64,000 nucleotides of DNA from Xanthocytophaga flava (GTDB lineage: Bacteria; Bacteroidota; Bacteroidia; Cytophagales; 172606-1): positions 238,401-302,400 of the forward strand of contig NZ_JASJOR010000007.1 of NCBI RefSeq assembly GCF_030068545.1, in the 5' to 3' direction. The notes below the pieces were generated by a model. That model ran no database searches and was not told the DNA's origin. It saw nothing but the letters and a program-made list of their open reading frames with translations. Positions 34,167 through 42,671 of this stretch are shown one piece after another. The position numbers and the translations under genes are program-made. Each line of letters begins with the position of its first letter. Position 1 is the stretch's first letter.

Positions 34167-35492
34167 ATGATACGATCTCTCTATCTCAACAATCGTTTTT
34201 TTATTGTAGTCATCGCCATTATCGGACTGTGTTGTCTGGGTTTTGCCTATCCCTTTTTTTTTACAATAGCTCAGGTAAGCCTATTGGTTACAGGCTTTTT
34301 GTTGATTGCAGACATTCTGCTATTGTATCGCCAGAAAAATGGGATAAAGGCAAAACGGAGTGTACCTGAAAAACTATCTAATGGGGATGATAATCCAATA
34401 GATATTTCTTTGCAAAATGGCTATGGATTTCCTGTGACAATCCGGATGGTAGATGAAGTACCATTCCAGTTTCAGTTGCGGGATATGGATCTCCGTTTAA
34501 CACTGCAAGCCAGAGAGAACAAACAGGTAAGATATACATTACGGCCAGTAAAAAGGGGAGAATATCAGTTTGGGGCCCTTAATATCTTTGTTTCCGGAAT
34601 AATTGGGTTGGTTCGAAGACGATACATATTTGATCAGGGCGAATCTGTACCTGTATATCCATCGTATCTGCAAATGAGAAAATATGAGCTTCTGGCTATC
34701 TCGGATCGTCTGACCGAAATGGGCATTAAGAAGATCAGGAGGATAGGGCAGAACCGCGAATTTGAACAGATAAAAGAGTATGTCCAGGGTGATGATATCC
34801 GGACTATTAACTGGAAAGCTACTGCACGACGTAATAACCTCATGGTGAATCACTACCAGGATGAGAAATCACAAAACGTATACTCAGTGATTGACAAGGG
34901 GCGGGTTATGAAGATGCCATTTGAAGGAATGAGCCTGGTAGATTATGCAATCAATGCAAGCCTGGTACTTTCAAATATTGCCGTTCTGAAAGAAGACAAA
35001 GCAGGTATTATTACATTTAATCACAACATTGGAACTGTACTGCCTGCAAGTCGTAGTAATCTGCAGATGAAAAGCATCCTTGAGGTTTTATATAATCAGC
35101 GCACTAACTTTAAGGAGTCTGACTATGAGTTATTATATACCCGCATCCGGCGAGTAATTACCCAACGAAGCCTGGTGATATTATATACTAACTTTGAAAC
35201 CTTGTCCAGCATGGAAAGGCAACTGCCTTTTCTGGTACAAATTGCAAAAAATCATTTGTTGGTAGTTGTGTTTTTTGAGAATACAGAATTAGTAGAAATA
35301 TTAGAGAAGCCTGTATTCAATACAGAAGAAGTGTATAAGCAGACAATAGCACAAAAGTTTGCCTTTGAAAAAAGGCAGATTGTGAAGGTACTACAACAAC
35401 ACGGTATTCATGCTGTACTTACCCCCCCACAAAAGCTAACCGTAAATACTATCAATAAGTACCTGGAGCTGAAAGCAAGAGGTCTGATATAA
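34167..35492 (+). CDS. DUF58 domain-containing protein
   Basis: A 441-residue protein with two N-terminal membrane helices (about residues 10-27 and 30-48), an immunoglobulin-like periplasmic stretch and the DUF58 signature around residues 200-220 (EFEQIKEYVQGDDIRTINWK, then ATARRNNLMVNHYQDE). The following part has a VWA-like fold (VIDKGRVMKMPFEGMSLVDYAINAS pattern, here in fragments). It is the last gene of the SpoIIM-to-DUF58 operon and is closed by a strong terminator. Confidence 0.88.
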   Translation: MIRSLYLNNRFFIVVIAIIGLCCLGFAYPFFFTIAQVSLLVTGFLLIADILLLYRQKNGIKAKRSVPEKLSNGDDNPIDISLQNGYGFPVTIRMVDEVPFQFQLRDMDLRLTLQARENKQVRYTLRPVKRGEYQFGALNIFVSGIIGLVRRRYIFDQGESVPVYPSYLQMRKYELLAISDRLTEMGIKKIRRIGQNREFEQIKEYVQGDDIRTINWKATARRNNLMVNHYQDEKSQNVYSVIDKGRVMKMPFEGMSLVDYAINASLVLSNIAVLKEDKAGIITFNHNIGTVLPASRSNLQMKSILEVLYNQRTNFKESDYELLYTRIRRVITQRSLVILYTNFETLSSMERQLPFLVQIAKNHLLVVVFFENTELVEILEKPVFNTEEVYKQTIAQKFAFEKRQIVKVLQQHGIHAVLTPPQKLTVNTINKYLELKARGLI

Positions 35493-35509
35493 AATATGAG
35501 ATTTTTCTT

Positions 35510-35551
35510 CCAATAAAAAAGGATCTGTTATGTCAGATCCTTTTTTATTGG
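35510..35551 (+). terminator. Terminator after the DUF58 gene
   Basis: A perfect 18-bp stem (35510-35527 with 35534-35551) carries an A run on the left arm and a T run on the right arm, with a 6-nt loop. It ends the eight-kilobase MoxR operon. Confidence 0.92.
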
Positions 35552-35940
35552 AAGAAATTTATGTAATCCCATTCTTGTCAGACAGGTTTAATCTATTTAT
35601 CATTCACCACAAGAGAAACCTCATGCGTATATTTCTATGCAAGCAAGAGCTTTGCGGTGAATTCCGATCAGATTTTGTTTTTGCAGTGAACTATGCGCAA
35701 AACAAAAAAGTGATCGGAACTCCAGTCAAAATGAAAAATGATTGGAATTATGTTTAAAAGCAAATGTGCTATGTATACTATGCAAACTTTTCATTAGTCA
35801 GAGGGCCTGCCTTGTCTTCTTTGAAAAATATTTTGCAGTGAACAATGCACAGACAGGACATCTTTCCAAAAGAAGTTGCTACCCTTTATTTATAATTAAT
35901 ATGAATCAGAAAGGCGTATTAGACTGATATACCATAGGAA
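35552..35940. other. 389-nt structured non-coding stretch
   Basis: Two short frames here (35530-35757 and 35742-35927) have no coding character and overlap a terminator or repeats, so I do not call them. The stretch contains three related copies of a TTTGCAGTGAA motif and two hairpins, listed separately. Confidence 0.5.
35651..35875. repeat. Repeated TTTTGCAGTGAAC motif set in two tandem hairpins
   Basis: Copy B (35679-35699) and copy C (35831-35851) agree at 19 of 21 bases. A shorter, less exact copy lies at 35651-35661. Copy B sits in the loop of a hairpin with a 9-bp perfect stem (35662-35670 with 35711-35719), and copy C in the loop of one with a 7-bp stem (35816-35822 with 35869-35875). 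The arrangement looks like a duplicated structured unit. Confidence 0.5.
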
Positions 35941-36480
35941 TTATAAAGGATCTGCAGTGACTTTGAACGTTGTATTTATTTTCAGTTCCATTTCTGGCCA
36001 AGGCGCAGAACGAGTTACCACTTCATTTTCAAGTGTATAATTTGATTTTTTTATGTATTCATCCAGTTTCTCCTGAGTAGGGTCGAGCTCCAGCTCTTTT
36101 CCAACAGTTGTAGGTATACTCGTTTTAGATGCAATCAGAACTTTAGGTAGACCATCTGCTTTAATGTATATTTTAATCGATTCAATAAAACGGAAGTCTG
36201 CATCACTGGGTGACGTAATGGCTAATTTAAGTTTTTCAAGGACAATGTTTTTAACCAGGTTCGCATTTGTACCTTCGTTTTCAAATGTCTGACTTGAGTT
36301 AGTAGTAATAGATGGTGTAGGAACAATGTTATTGAAAATAGGATTGACCATGTTGGCACCTGGTATTGTACAGGTTGACTCATTGTTAATCCGGAAAGTA
36401 AGCAATCGATTCAGTTGATCTTTACAGCTATAGCTTAAGAAGGAAATAAAGAGGGTAACAGCAAGTAAAACTTTTTTCAT
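35941..36480 (-). CDS. Putative lipoprotein
   Basis: A 179-residue protein that I do not recognise. The N-terminus is a lipoprotein signal (KKVLLAVTLFISFLSYSC, acceptor Cys at residue 19). The mature part has a beta-rich look, with FRINNESTCTIPG and a later LEKLKLAITSP segment, and no catalytic motif. It probably sits on an outer or inner membrane leaflet facing the periplasm. It is alone on the minus strand. Confidence 0.65.
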   Translation of the reverse strand: MKKVLLAVTLFISFLSYSCKDQLNRLLTFRINNESTCTIPGANMVNPIFNNIVPTPSITTNSSQTFENEGTNANLVKNIVLEKLKLAITSPSDADFRFIESIKIYIKADGLPKVLIASKTSIPTTVGKELELDPTQEKLDEYIKKSNYTLENEVVTRSAPWPEMELKINTTFKVTADPL

Positions 36481-36940
36481 AAAAGAGTTAGAGATTAAAT
36501 AAACAATATGTTGAGGGGTATATCATACAAACTACGGGAAAACCAGAGACATGGTTTTCGCACTTTTACAGTTTATAGGATATATGTAAGAAAGTGCTGA
36601 AACTGATCAATTTTAGAACTTTCTCTGTAACAGAATGATATAGAGTGAAATGGCAAAAATCCTGGATGAAAAGGAGAATTGGGATTGTGAAGAAGAATTT
36701 TTCTTTGATGCTGTAAATAAAAGAAAGTGATGAAATAAGTTTCAGGAAGAGATAGGAAAAGGTTATAAAAATACAATTTGGCAATAGAAACAAATCTGTT
36801 CTTACGTTTTGATCACGATAATTTATTACTTTAGGGTTTATAAATTGAAAAACTTTCTGCAATATTTGTATAAAGAAAGTTTTGTTAAAGTGCTTTTTCT
36901 GAATCTGGTAAGGAAGTAGCATATAAAATGTCAATTCATT
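36481..36940. other. 460-nt non-coding gap
   Basis: It holds only low-complexity AT-rich frames; the longest (36566-36949, minus) is rich in Phe, Ile, Leu and Lys, as expected for AT-rich spacer, and overlaps the next gene. No promoter with a full TAnnTTTG and TTG at proper spacing was found for the gene at 36941. Confidence 0.5.
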
Positions 36941-38233
36941 ATGACACAAAAGATTGTTTGGGGACTACTGGCTTTGTCTCTTTTGTTGTCCTCTTTCTCT
37001 GGTAAATTGCCTGTAAGCTCGATACAGCCATATTCTTCCAAAGCAGCTAAGGCTGCCAGTGCTTATCCTTTCATCAAGCAGGATAAAAATCAAATTATAA
37101 CGTATCAGGGGGAATCTATGAAGTACTTCTATGCTTCGTTAGATTCGCTTAGTCACCATACCAAACAGAAGGTTAATGTTATTCATATAGGAGATTCTCA
37201 TATACAGGCAGACTTCTTTTCGGGACATTTACGTGAAATGCTTCAGGCAGATACTCTCTTTGGCAATGGAGGACGTGGCCTGGTATTTCCTTACAATGCC
37301 GTTCGCACCAATGCTCCTGACAATCTGAAGATTGCCTATACAGGTATATGGGAAGGATGTCGCAATATTTCAAGAGATAAAAGCTGCAACTGGGGGCTCG
37401 CAGGAATTACGGCTACTACCTATAGCCCTGTAGCAACCTTAACTATAGATCCTACCACGAAGGCTGTGTTACCTTACTCCTTTACAAAGGTCCGGATATT
37501 TTTTGATACGCGTGATTCTACGAACTTCCTGTTAAAGATTTTAAACCAGGATACTCCACTAAATATAAAGCTGGAGGATGGATATGCTATATTAGAGTTA
37601 CCTCGTCCCACTACTACTATTACACTTGGATTTGAGAAAAGCAGTGAAGGGCAAAATCATTTTACATTACAGGGAATTGCACTTGAAAATGATCAGCCTG
37701 GTATACAATACCATTCTGCAGGAGTGAATGGAGCAGAAGTGACGTCTGTACTTCGTATGCCTTCTCTGGAAAAAAATATGGCTGTATTAAAACCTGATCT
37801 GGTGATTATTTCTCTTGGTACTAATGATGCATTTCGTAATCTGGATACTAAATTATTTAAGCGTAATTATGGCGAGTTGATCCAACGTATTCGCCGTGCC
37901 AGCCCTCATACGTCTATTCTATTAACAACTCCTGGTGATAATCTGCGTGGAAAGAAATATGTTAACCCTGATAATGCCAAAGCAGTAAAAATAATGAATG
38001 AGTTGGCTGAAGAAACAGGTGTAGCTGTATGGGATTTTTATGAAGTAATGGGTGGCTTACAGTCCATTAAACGCTGGTATGTAAACAAACTGGCTGCCTA
38101 TGATAAGGTGCATCTGACTCAGCATGGTTATATGCTTCAGGCAGAACTTCTATATGATGCATTGTTGAACGATTATGAAACCTACAAGCATAACAAGGAA
38201 GGCCGTCCGCTAGCTGCAGGTGGAGGTAAATAA
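36941..38233 (+). CDS. SGNH/GDSL-family hydrolase
   Basis: A 430-residue exported protein with a signal peptide (about residues 1-22). The SGNH fold is shown by block I GDSHIQAD (Ser 86), block III SLGTND near residue 291, and block V YDKVHLTQHG with Asp 388 and His 391. The ~170 residues between blocks I and III form a beta-rich insertion. It lies 117 nt upstream of an MBOAT O-acyltransferase; this pairing is known from polysaccharide O-acetylation systems such as alginate (AlgI with AlgX/AlgJ) and suggests that it transfers or removes acetyl groups on an envelope glycan. Confidence 0.8.
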   Translation: MTQKIVWGLLALSLLLSSFSGKLPVSSIQPYSSKAAKAASAYPFIKQDKNQIITYQGESMKYFYASLDSLSHHTKQKVNVIHIGDSHIQADFFSGHLREMLQADTLFGNGGRGLVFPYNAVRTNAPDNLKIAYTGIWEGCRNISRDKSCNWGLAGITATTYSPVATLTIDPTTKAVLPYSFTKVRIFFDTRDSTNFLLKILNQDTPLNIKLEDGYAILELPRPTTTITLGFEKSSEGQNHFTLQGIALENDQPGIQYHSAGVNGAEVTSVLRMPSLEKNMAVLKPDLVIISLGTNDAFRNLDTKLFKRNYGELIQRIRRASPHTSILLTTPGDNLRGKKYVNPDNAKAVKIMNELAEETGVAVWDFYEVMGGLQSIKRWYVNKLAAYDKVHLTQHGYMLQAELLYDALLNDYETYKHNKEGRPLAAGGGK

Positions 38234-38350
38234 TAAGCTATAGAAATGAATACAGATGTTGAGTAAGCAGATATTTATCTGCTTATTTGCATTTATATAC
38301 AACTCGATTTCAATTAAATACACTCGTTAAACTCTAATTTATAATTACAC

Positions 38351-39904
38351 TTGCTTACACTTAAAGACATCTTCAGTTTTGATCCGCAACACCCTATGAT
38401 CTTTACCACACCCTTATTTTGGGTGTTTTTTGGTGTGGTCCTGCTGATCTATCAGTTCATTTATCCAAACCATACTTTACGCAATGTTTTTCTGTTAATC
38501 TTTAGCGTATTCTTTTATTATAAGTCTGTTGGTTATTTCTTTATTCTACTGATTTTGACTGCCATCATTGATTATACAATGGGTTGGCAGATATATCAGA
38601 CACAGACAAAATGGAAGAAAAAATTTTTTATTGTGTTGAGTTTGTGTTTAAACCTGGGTTTGCTTTCTTATTTTAAGTATGCTTATTTCTTTGCCAGTAT
38701 TCTGAATGAAACATTCGGATGGCACTTACAACCAATAGACTATCTGGCTGTGTGGTCTAATGCCTGGACAGGAGGTAAGCTGGATATTTTTAAAATTATA
38801 GCTCCAGCCGGAATCTCATTTTATACATTTCAGAGTATCAGCTATTCAGTTGATATTTATCGGGGGCATTTGAAGCCAGTAAAGAGTTTTTGGGACTTTG
38901 CCTTTTTTGTTAGTTTCTTTCCGCAGCTTGTGGCAGGACCTATTGTTCGTGCGGTAGATTTCGTTCCTCAGATTGATAAACCCTATAAAGTTAGTGCAGA
39001 GGAGTTTAACCATGCAATCTATCTGATTGTAGGAGGATTGGTTAAAAAGATTCTGGTATCTGATTATCTGGCAGCTAATTTTGTTGATCGGGTTTTTGAT
39101 AGTCCTGAGACATATACAGGATTTGAAAATTTAATGGCTGTATATGGATATACCATTCAGATCTACTGTGACTTCTCTGGTTATACAGATATGGCTATTG
39201 GAGTAGCTCTATTATTAGGCTTTCGCTTAACGATCAACTTTTTATCTCCTTACTCTGCTGTGAATATTACAGACTTCTGGCGGCGTTGGCATATATCGCT
39301 TTCTACCTGGTTGCGTGACTATTTATATATCTCCTTAGGTGGAAACCGAAAAGGTAAAATCCGACAGTATTTAAATCTGTTTATCACTATGTTGCTGGGA
39401 GGCCTATGGCATGGAGCCAACCTGAAATTTATTATATGGGGTGGTTTACATGGTCTTGCATTAGCCTTTCACAAACTTTGGATGGATATTACAGGATCAA
39501 AAAACAAAACCTCTACAGGTTTGGGTCGTTTCATTGCTCAATTTATCACATTTCATTTTGTCGCTTTCTGCTGGATGTTTTTTAGAGCACGTGACCCTGA
39601 TCAGGGAGCATGGGGAGTGGATTGGTCAAAAGATGTATTGATGGTATGGAGAATGTTAAATCGTATTGCCTATCATTTTGAGCCTCAGTTAATCATTCAG
39701 CAAATCATTGCTTACAGGTTTATATTTCTGATTATGGTTACTGCGTATCTGATTCACTGGTTGCAACGGCATACAAAAGAGACATTTGAAGGATGGTTTG
39801 GGGCAGTACCTGATTTTGTGAAAGCGGCTATCATTGTTTGTATTATAATGGCACTTTATCAGGTTAAAACAGATACTCAACCTTTTATTTATTTCCAGTT
39901 CTAA
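38351..39904 (+). CDS. MBOAT-family O-acyltransferase (AlgI/DltB-like)
   Basis: A membrane protein of up to 517 residues with about eleven helices. The MBOAT signature is clear: GISFYTFQSISYSVDIYRG, FFPQLVAGPIVR, DFWRRWHISLSTWLRDYLYI (described as motif blocks) and the catalytic region with His 354 (GGLWHGA) and His 367 (GGLHG). Proteins of this group move acetyl groups across the inner membrane to an exported sugar polymer. The start is probably TTG 38351, because homologues have residues like KDIFSFDP before the first helix; ATG 38396 is the alternative. A strong terminator follows. Confidence 0.88.
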   Translation: MLTLKDIFSFDPQHPMIFTTPLFWVFFGVVLLIYQFIYPNHTLRNVFLLIFSVFFYYKSVGYFFILLILTAIIDYTMGWQIYQTQTKWKKKFFIVLSLCLNLGLLSYFKYAYFFASILNETFGWHLQPIDYLAVWSNAWTGGKLDIFKIIAPAGISFYTFQSISYSVDIYRGHLKPVKSFWDFAFFVSFFPQLVAGPIVRAVDFVPQIDKPYKVSAEEFNHAIYLIVGGLVKKILVSDYLAANFVDRVFDSPETYTGFENLMAVYGYTIQIYCDFSGYTDMAIGVALLLGFRLTINFLSPYSAVNITDFWRRWHISLSTWLRDYLYISLGGNRKGKIRQYLNLFITMLLGGLWHGANLKFIIWGGLHGLALAFHKLWMDITGSKNKTSTGLGRFIAQFITFHFVAFCWMFFRARDPDQGAWGVDWSKDVLMVWRMLNRIAYHFEPQLIIQQIIAYRFIFLIMVTAYLIHWLQRHTKETFEGWFGAVPDFVKAAIIVCIIMALYQVKTDTQPFIYFQF

Positions 39905-39924
39905 GTTGATTTAACCTCTACATG

Positions 39925-39974
39925 TATAAAAGAAAAGGTGCTGCATTCTCCAATGCAGCACCTTTTCTTTTATA
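39925..39974. terminator. Very strong bidirectional terminator
   Basis: A perfect 23-bp stem (39925-39947 with 39952-39974) with a 4-nt loop (CTCC) sits between the convergent MBOAT and sugar-permease genes. Its AT-rich ends give T runs on both strands. Confidence 0.93.
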
Positions 39975-39996
39975 GGATTAGTTAACAAATCTCAGA

Positions 39997-41607
39997 TTAA
40001 TGTCCGCCACTCATAGGTTTGTCAAAGTCCATTCCCTGTGATTTTAAGATGCCTTTCACACGGATAGCAAACCATGCCAGATACAGGAAGCCTACAATAG
40101 GAACTATATATGACCAGTGGATACCAATTGCAGGTACATCTGCCAATCCTCCCTGGAATGGCGGGATTAAGGCTCCTCCTAATATCATCATAATAAGGAA
40201 TGCTGATCCTTGGCTTGTGTACTTCCCTAATCCAACGACTGATAAAGCAAAAATACAAGACCACATTACAGAACAACACAATCCACCACTGATAAAGGCA
40301 AAGACAGCAACTTTTCCGGTCGTAAATAAACCTAATAACATTGCAATAACACCCAAGACACTTACTGCCAATAGTGTTTTAGTTGGCTTCTCTTCTCCCC
40401 AGAACATAACTGCAATCAAAACACCAATACACAGTACATAAATGTATAGGTCACTGACATCTGTACCACGTAGCATATTTACACCTAGGATAACCGCAAA
40501 AGCTAGTAAAGGAACTAGAATTGTAGCGATTATCTTCGAGTTCTTCGATAGGTTAAATACAGAGATAGCACCAATCCATCTACCAATCATCATACTGCCC
40601 CAATACAAAGAAATGAAGTGAGATATATGAGATTCGTCTAAGCCACCAAACTCAGGTAATTTCAACAATGCACCCATATTACTTTGAATGGTAACCTCTG
40701 TACCTACATAGATAAAAATTCCAATCATCCCTAAGATTAATTGAGGAAACTTGATTGCTCCCCAGCCATCACTGTTCTTAATAGCACTTGTGTAAGAAAC
40801 AAACAATATAACCAGCACCCCTATGATTGTTAGAGATATTAAAGCGAGGCTGCTTATTTCTGTAAACAAACCTAATAATATAACAACTCCTACCAATGCA
40901 GTCATTACCAGTAAGGAATTGGTAGCCTTTGTTGTTTTCTCAAATTTCTCATCAGTAGTCACTCGTGGTAGTTTGGAAACTGCAAAAATAATAGCAACTA
41001 ATCCAAAAACTCCTGCCAAAATTAAATATAATGAATTGATTGATTTAATATCCGCACTAGCACCTGCACCTTCTGCTACATTACCAAATAACAAAAAACT
41101 AACTACTAATGGGCCAATAGTTGTTCCAAAAGAATTTAATCCACCTGCCATATTAAGTCGATGTGCACCTGATTCTGGGCTTCCCAATGCGATAGCAAAA
41201 GGTTGAGCTGCTGTTTGTTGTAGTGAAAAGCCAAGGGCCACTACAAAGAAAGCTCCCAAAATGAGGCCAAACGAACCTGCATTAACAGCAGGAATCATGC
41301 ATAATGCCCCTATAATAGAGATTGTCAGTCCAAGTATAATACCATTTTTATACCCTATTTTATTTAATATATCAATTCCGCTGGCTACAGAGAAAATATA
41401 GAGGAGTAGTGATCCAATATAGTATGCTCCATAAAAAGCTGTGTCTATTAATTGAGACTGAAATTGATTAAGATTAAAGTGTGTCTTACAAAATGGAATG
41501 AAGATCCCGTTGGAGGCAGCCACAAACCCCCAGAAGAAAAAGACGGTGATAAGAATAAAAAACTGGGGGTGAGTACCAGTTTTAGTTTGCTCTTTAGTTA
41601 TAGACAT
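39997..41607 (-). CDS. FHS-family sugar MFS transporter (FucP-like)
   Basis: A 536-residue major facilitator. The N-terminal half shows the FHS pattern: FFFWGFVAASNGIFIPFCK, FYGAYYIGSLL, GFSLQQTAAQPFAIALG and MAGGLNSFGTTIGP. The C-terminal half has YVGTEVTIQSNMG and IRV. Members import L-fucose, glucose, galactose or related sugars with protons. At 536 residues it is longer than the ~430 of E. coli FucP: extra hydrophobic helices lie at about residues 231-275 and 388-430. The substrate cannot be named. The rhamnose cluster lies 12 kb away, so a link is possible but not shown. Confidence 0.82.
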   Translation of the reverse strand: MSITKEQTKTGTHPQFFILITVFFFWGFVAASNGIFIPFCKTHFNLNQFQSQLIDTAFYGAYYIGSLLLYIFSVASGIDILNKIGYKNGIILGLTISIIGALCMIPAVNAGSFGLILGAFFVVALGFSLQQTAAQPFAIALGSPESGAHRLNMAGGLNSFGTTIGPLVVSFLLFGNVAEGAGASADIKSINSLYLILAGVFGLVAIIFAVSKLPRVTTDEKFEKTTKATNSLLVMTALVGVVILLGLFTEISSLALISLTIIGVLVILFVSYTSAIKNSDGWGAIKFPQLILGMIGIFIYVGTEVTIQSNMGALLKLPEFGGLDESHISHFISLYWGSMMIGRWIGAISVFNLSKNSKIIATILVPLLAFAVILGVNMLRGTDVSDLYIYVLCIGVLIAVMFWGEEKPTKTLLAVSVLGVIAMLLGLFTTGKVAVFAFISGGLCCSVMWSCIFALSVVGLGKYTSQGSAFLIMMILGGALIPPFQGGLADVPAIGIHWSYIVPIVGFLYLAWFAIRVKGILKSQGMDFDKPMSGGH

Positions 41608-41846
41608 AATTATTGATTGAGGTATAAGTTACAGAGTCGTAAAAATATCCAAAAAAAACTAAATAAAAACGAAATAGAGATATTTAGAATAATTGAAATA
41701 GCCTATTTGCCTGATTAGGCGTTACTTAGATAGTTAGAAGATTTTAGGTGGATTTAGTTCTGGTAAGCCGAGCGGTTTTTGCCAAACATTATTTTATGAA
41801 CAAAATTTAATTTGCACCTTTGCACTCCTTTATACATACCCCCTTT

Positions 41847-42422
41847 ATGACTTCTATTGCCATTTTTGCTTCCGGTTCTGGCTCCAATGCTCAAAAGATC
41901 ATGGAATATTTTGACAATCACCCTTCTATTCAGGTAAAGCTGGTATTGTCAAACAAAGAAGATGCACCTGTATTATTACGGGCAGCTAATTTTATGGTGC
42001 CCACGTATGTGTTTGACCGCAAAACATTTTACGAAACAACCAAAGTAGAGGAGGAACTAGCAAGCTATAAGATAGATTATATTGTACTGGCAGGATTTCT
42101 TTGGTTAATACCTCTTCCGTTGATACAGAACTACCCTGATAAAATTATCAATATTCATCCGGCACTGTTACCTAAATATGGAGGAAAGGGAATGTATGGA
42201 ATGAAAGTGCATGAAGCTGTGGTACAGGCAAAAGACACAGAAACAGGTATTACTATTCACCTAATTAATGAAGAGTATGACAAAGGTGAGCATCTCTTTC
42301 AGATATCTTGTGCAGTTGAGATTGGTGATACACCAGAACGTGTGGCAGAAAAAGTACATGCGTTAGAACATGCACATTTTCCAAGAATAATTGAAGATTG
42401 GATACAGAGAAGAGGTAGATAA
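41847..42422 (+). CDS. purN: Phosphoribosylglycinamide formyltransferase
   Basis: A 191-residue GAR transformylase, which adds a formyl group from 10-formyl-THF in purine synthesis. It starts TSIAIFASGSGSNAQKI (phosphate-binding loop), and has the catalytic region INIHPALLPKYGGKGMYG with Asn and His, and the later TGITIHLINEEYDKG with the essential Asp. The start is ATG 41847; an upstream ATG at 41820 would add nine residues that the family does not have. It is followed by purH, so two purine steps are adjacent. Confidence 0.93.
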   Translation: MTSIAIFASGSGSNAQKIMEYFDNHPSIQVKLVLSNKEDAPVLLRAANFMVPTYVFDRKTFYETTKVEEELASYKIDYIVLAGFLWLIPLPLIQNYPDKIINIHPALLPKYGGKGMYGMKVHEAVVQAKDTETGITIHLINEEYDKGEHLFQISCAVEIGDTPERVAEKVHALEHAHFPRIIEDWIQRRGR

Positions 42423-42533
42423 ATAGACTGGATTGACTTGATGCAAGAGAGATGGGAGATAGCTGGTTATTGAAGAAATATGAAAAAAAATACTATTTCT
42501 GATAGTGTATTTTAAATCAATCAGCAAAAAAAC

Positions 42534-42541
42534 TAACTTTG
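42534..42541 (+). promoter_or_regulatory. Candidate -7 element for purH
   Basis: TAACTTTG, followed by CGCC, matches TAnnTTTG and lies 131 nt before the purH start. The -33 TTG is not present at the standard distance, so strength is uncertain. Confidence 0.45.
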
Positions 42542-42671
42542 CGCCTTCGTTTTTCTTGAGTACGATTTTGATTAGTTTTTAATAGTTAAATTACATCCTT
42601 TAGCCAGCTGGTAAGCTGGAATATTTTGTTTCTGTATCTGCCTATTCACTCTATCAGCAATTTCAGTTTTT

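Noticed and set aside
35530..35927. Two small plus-strand frames (75 and 61 codons) in the gap after the DUF58 gene
   Set aside because: The first begins inside a strong terminator, both run through hairpin repeats, and neither has coding-like composition or context.
36566..36949. 127-codon minus-strand frame before the SGNH gene
   Set aside because: It is a Phe/Ile/Leu/Lys-rich low-complexity frame typical of AT-rich spacer and overlaps the start of a clear gene on the other strand.
40019..41206. Long antisense frames (140 and 127 codons) opposite the sugar permease
   Set aside because: They are antisense shadows of a hydrophobic coding sequence; the minus-strand frame has full family motifs.
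41806..41828. Possible purN promoter (TAATTTG and CACCTTTG near 41808-41825)
   Set aside because: Both -7-like boxes miss the consensus and no TTG lies at 19-21 nt upstream.
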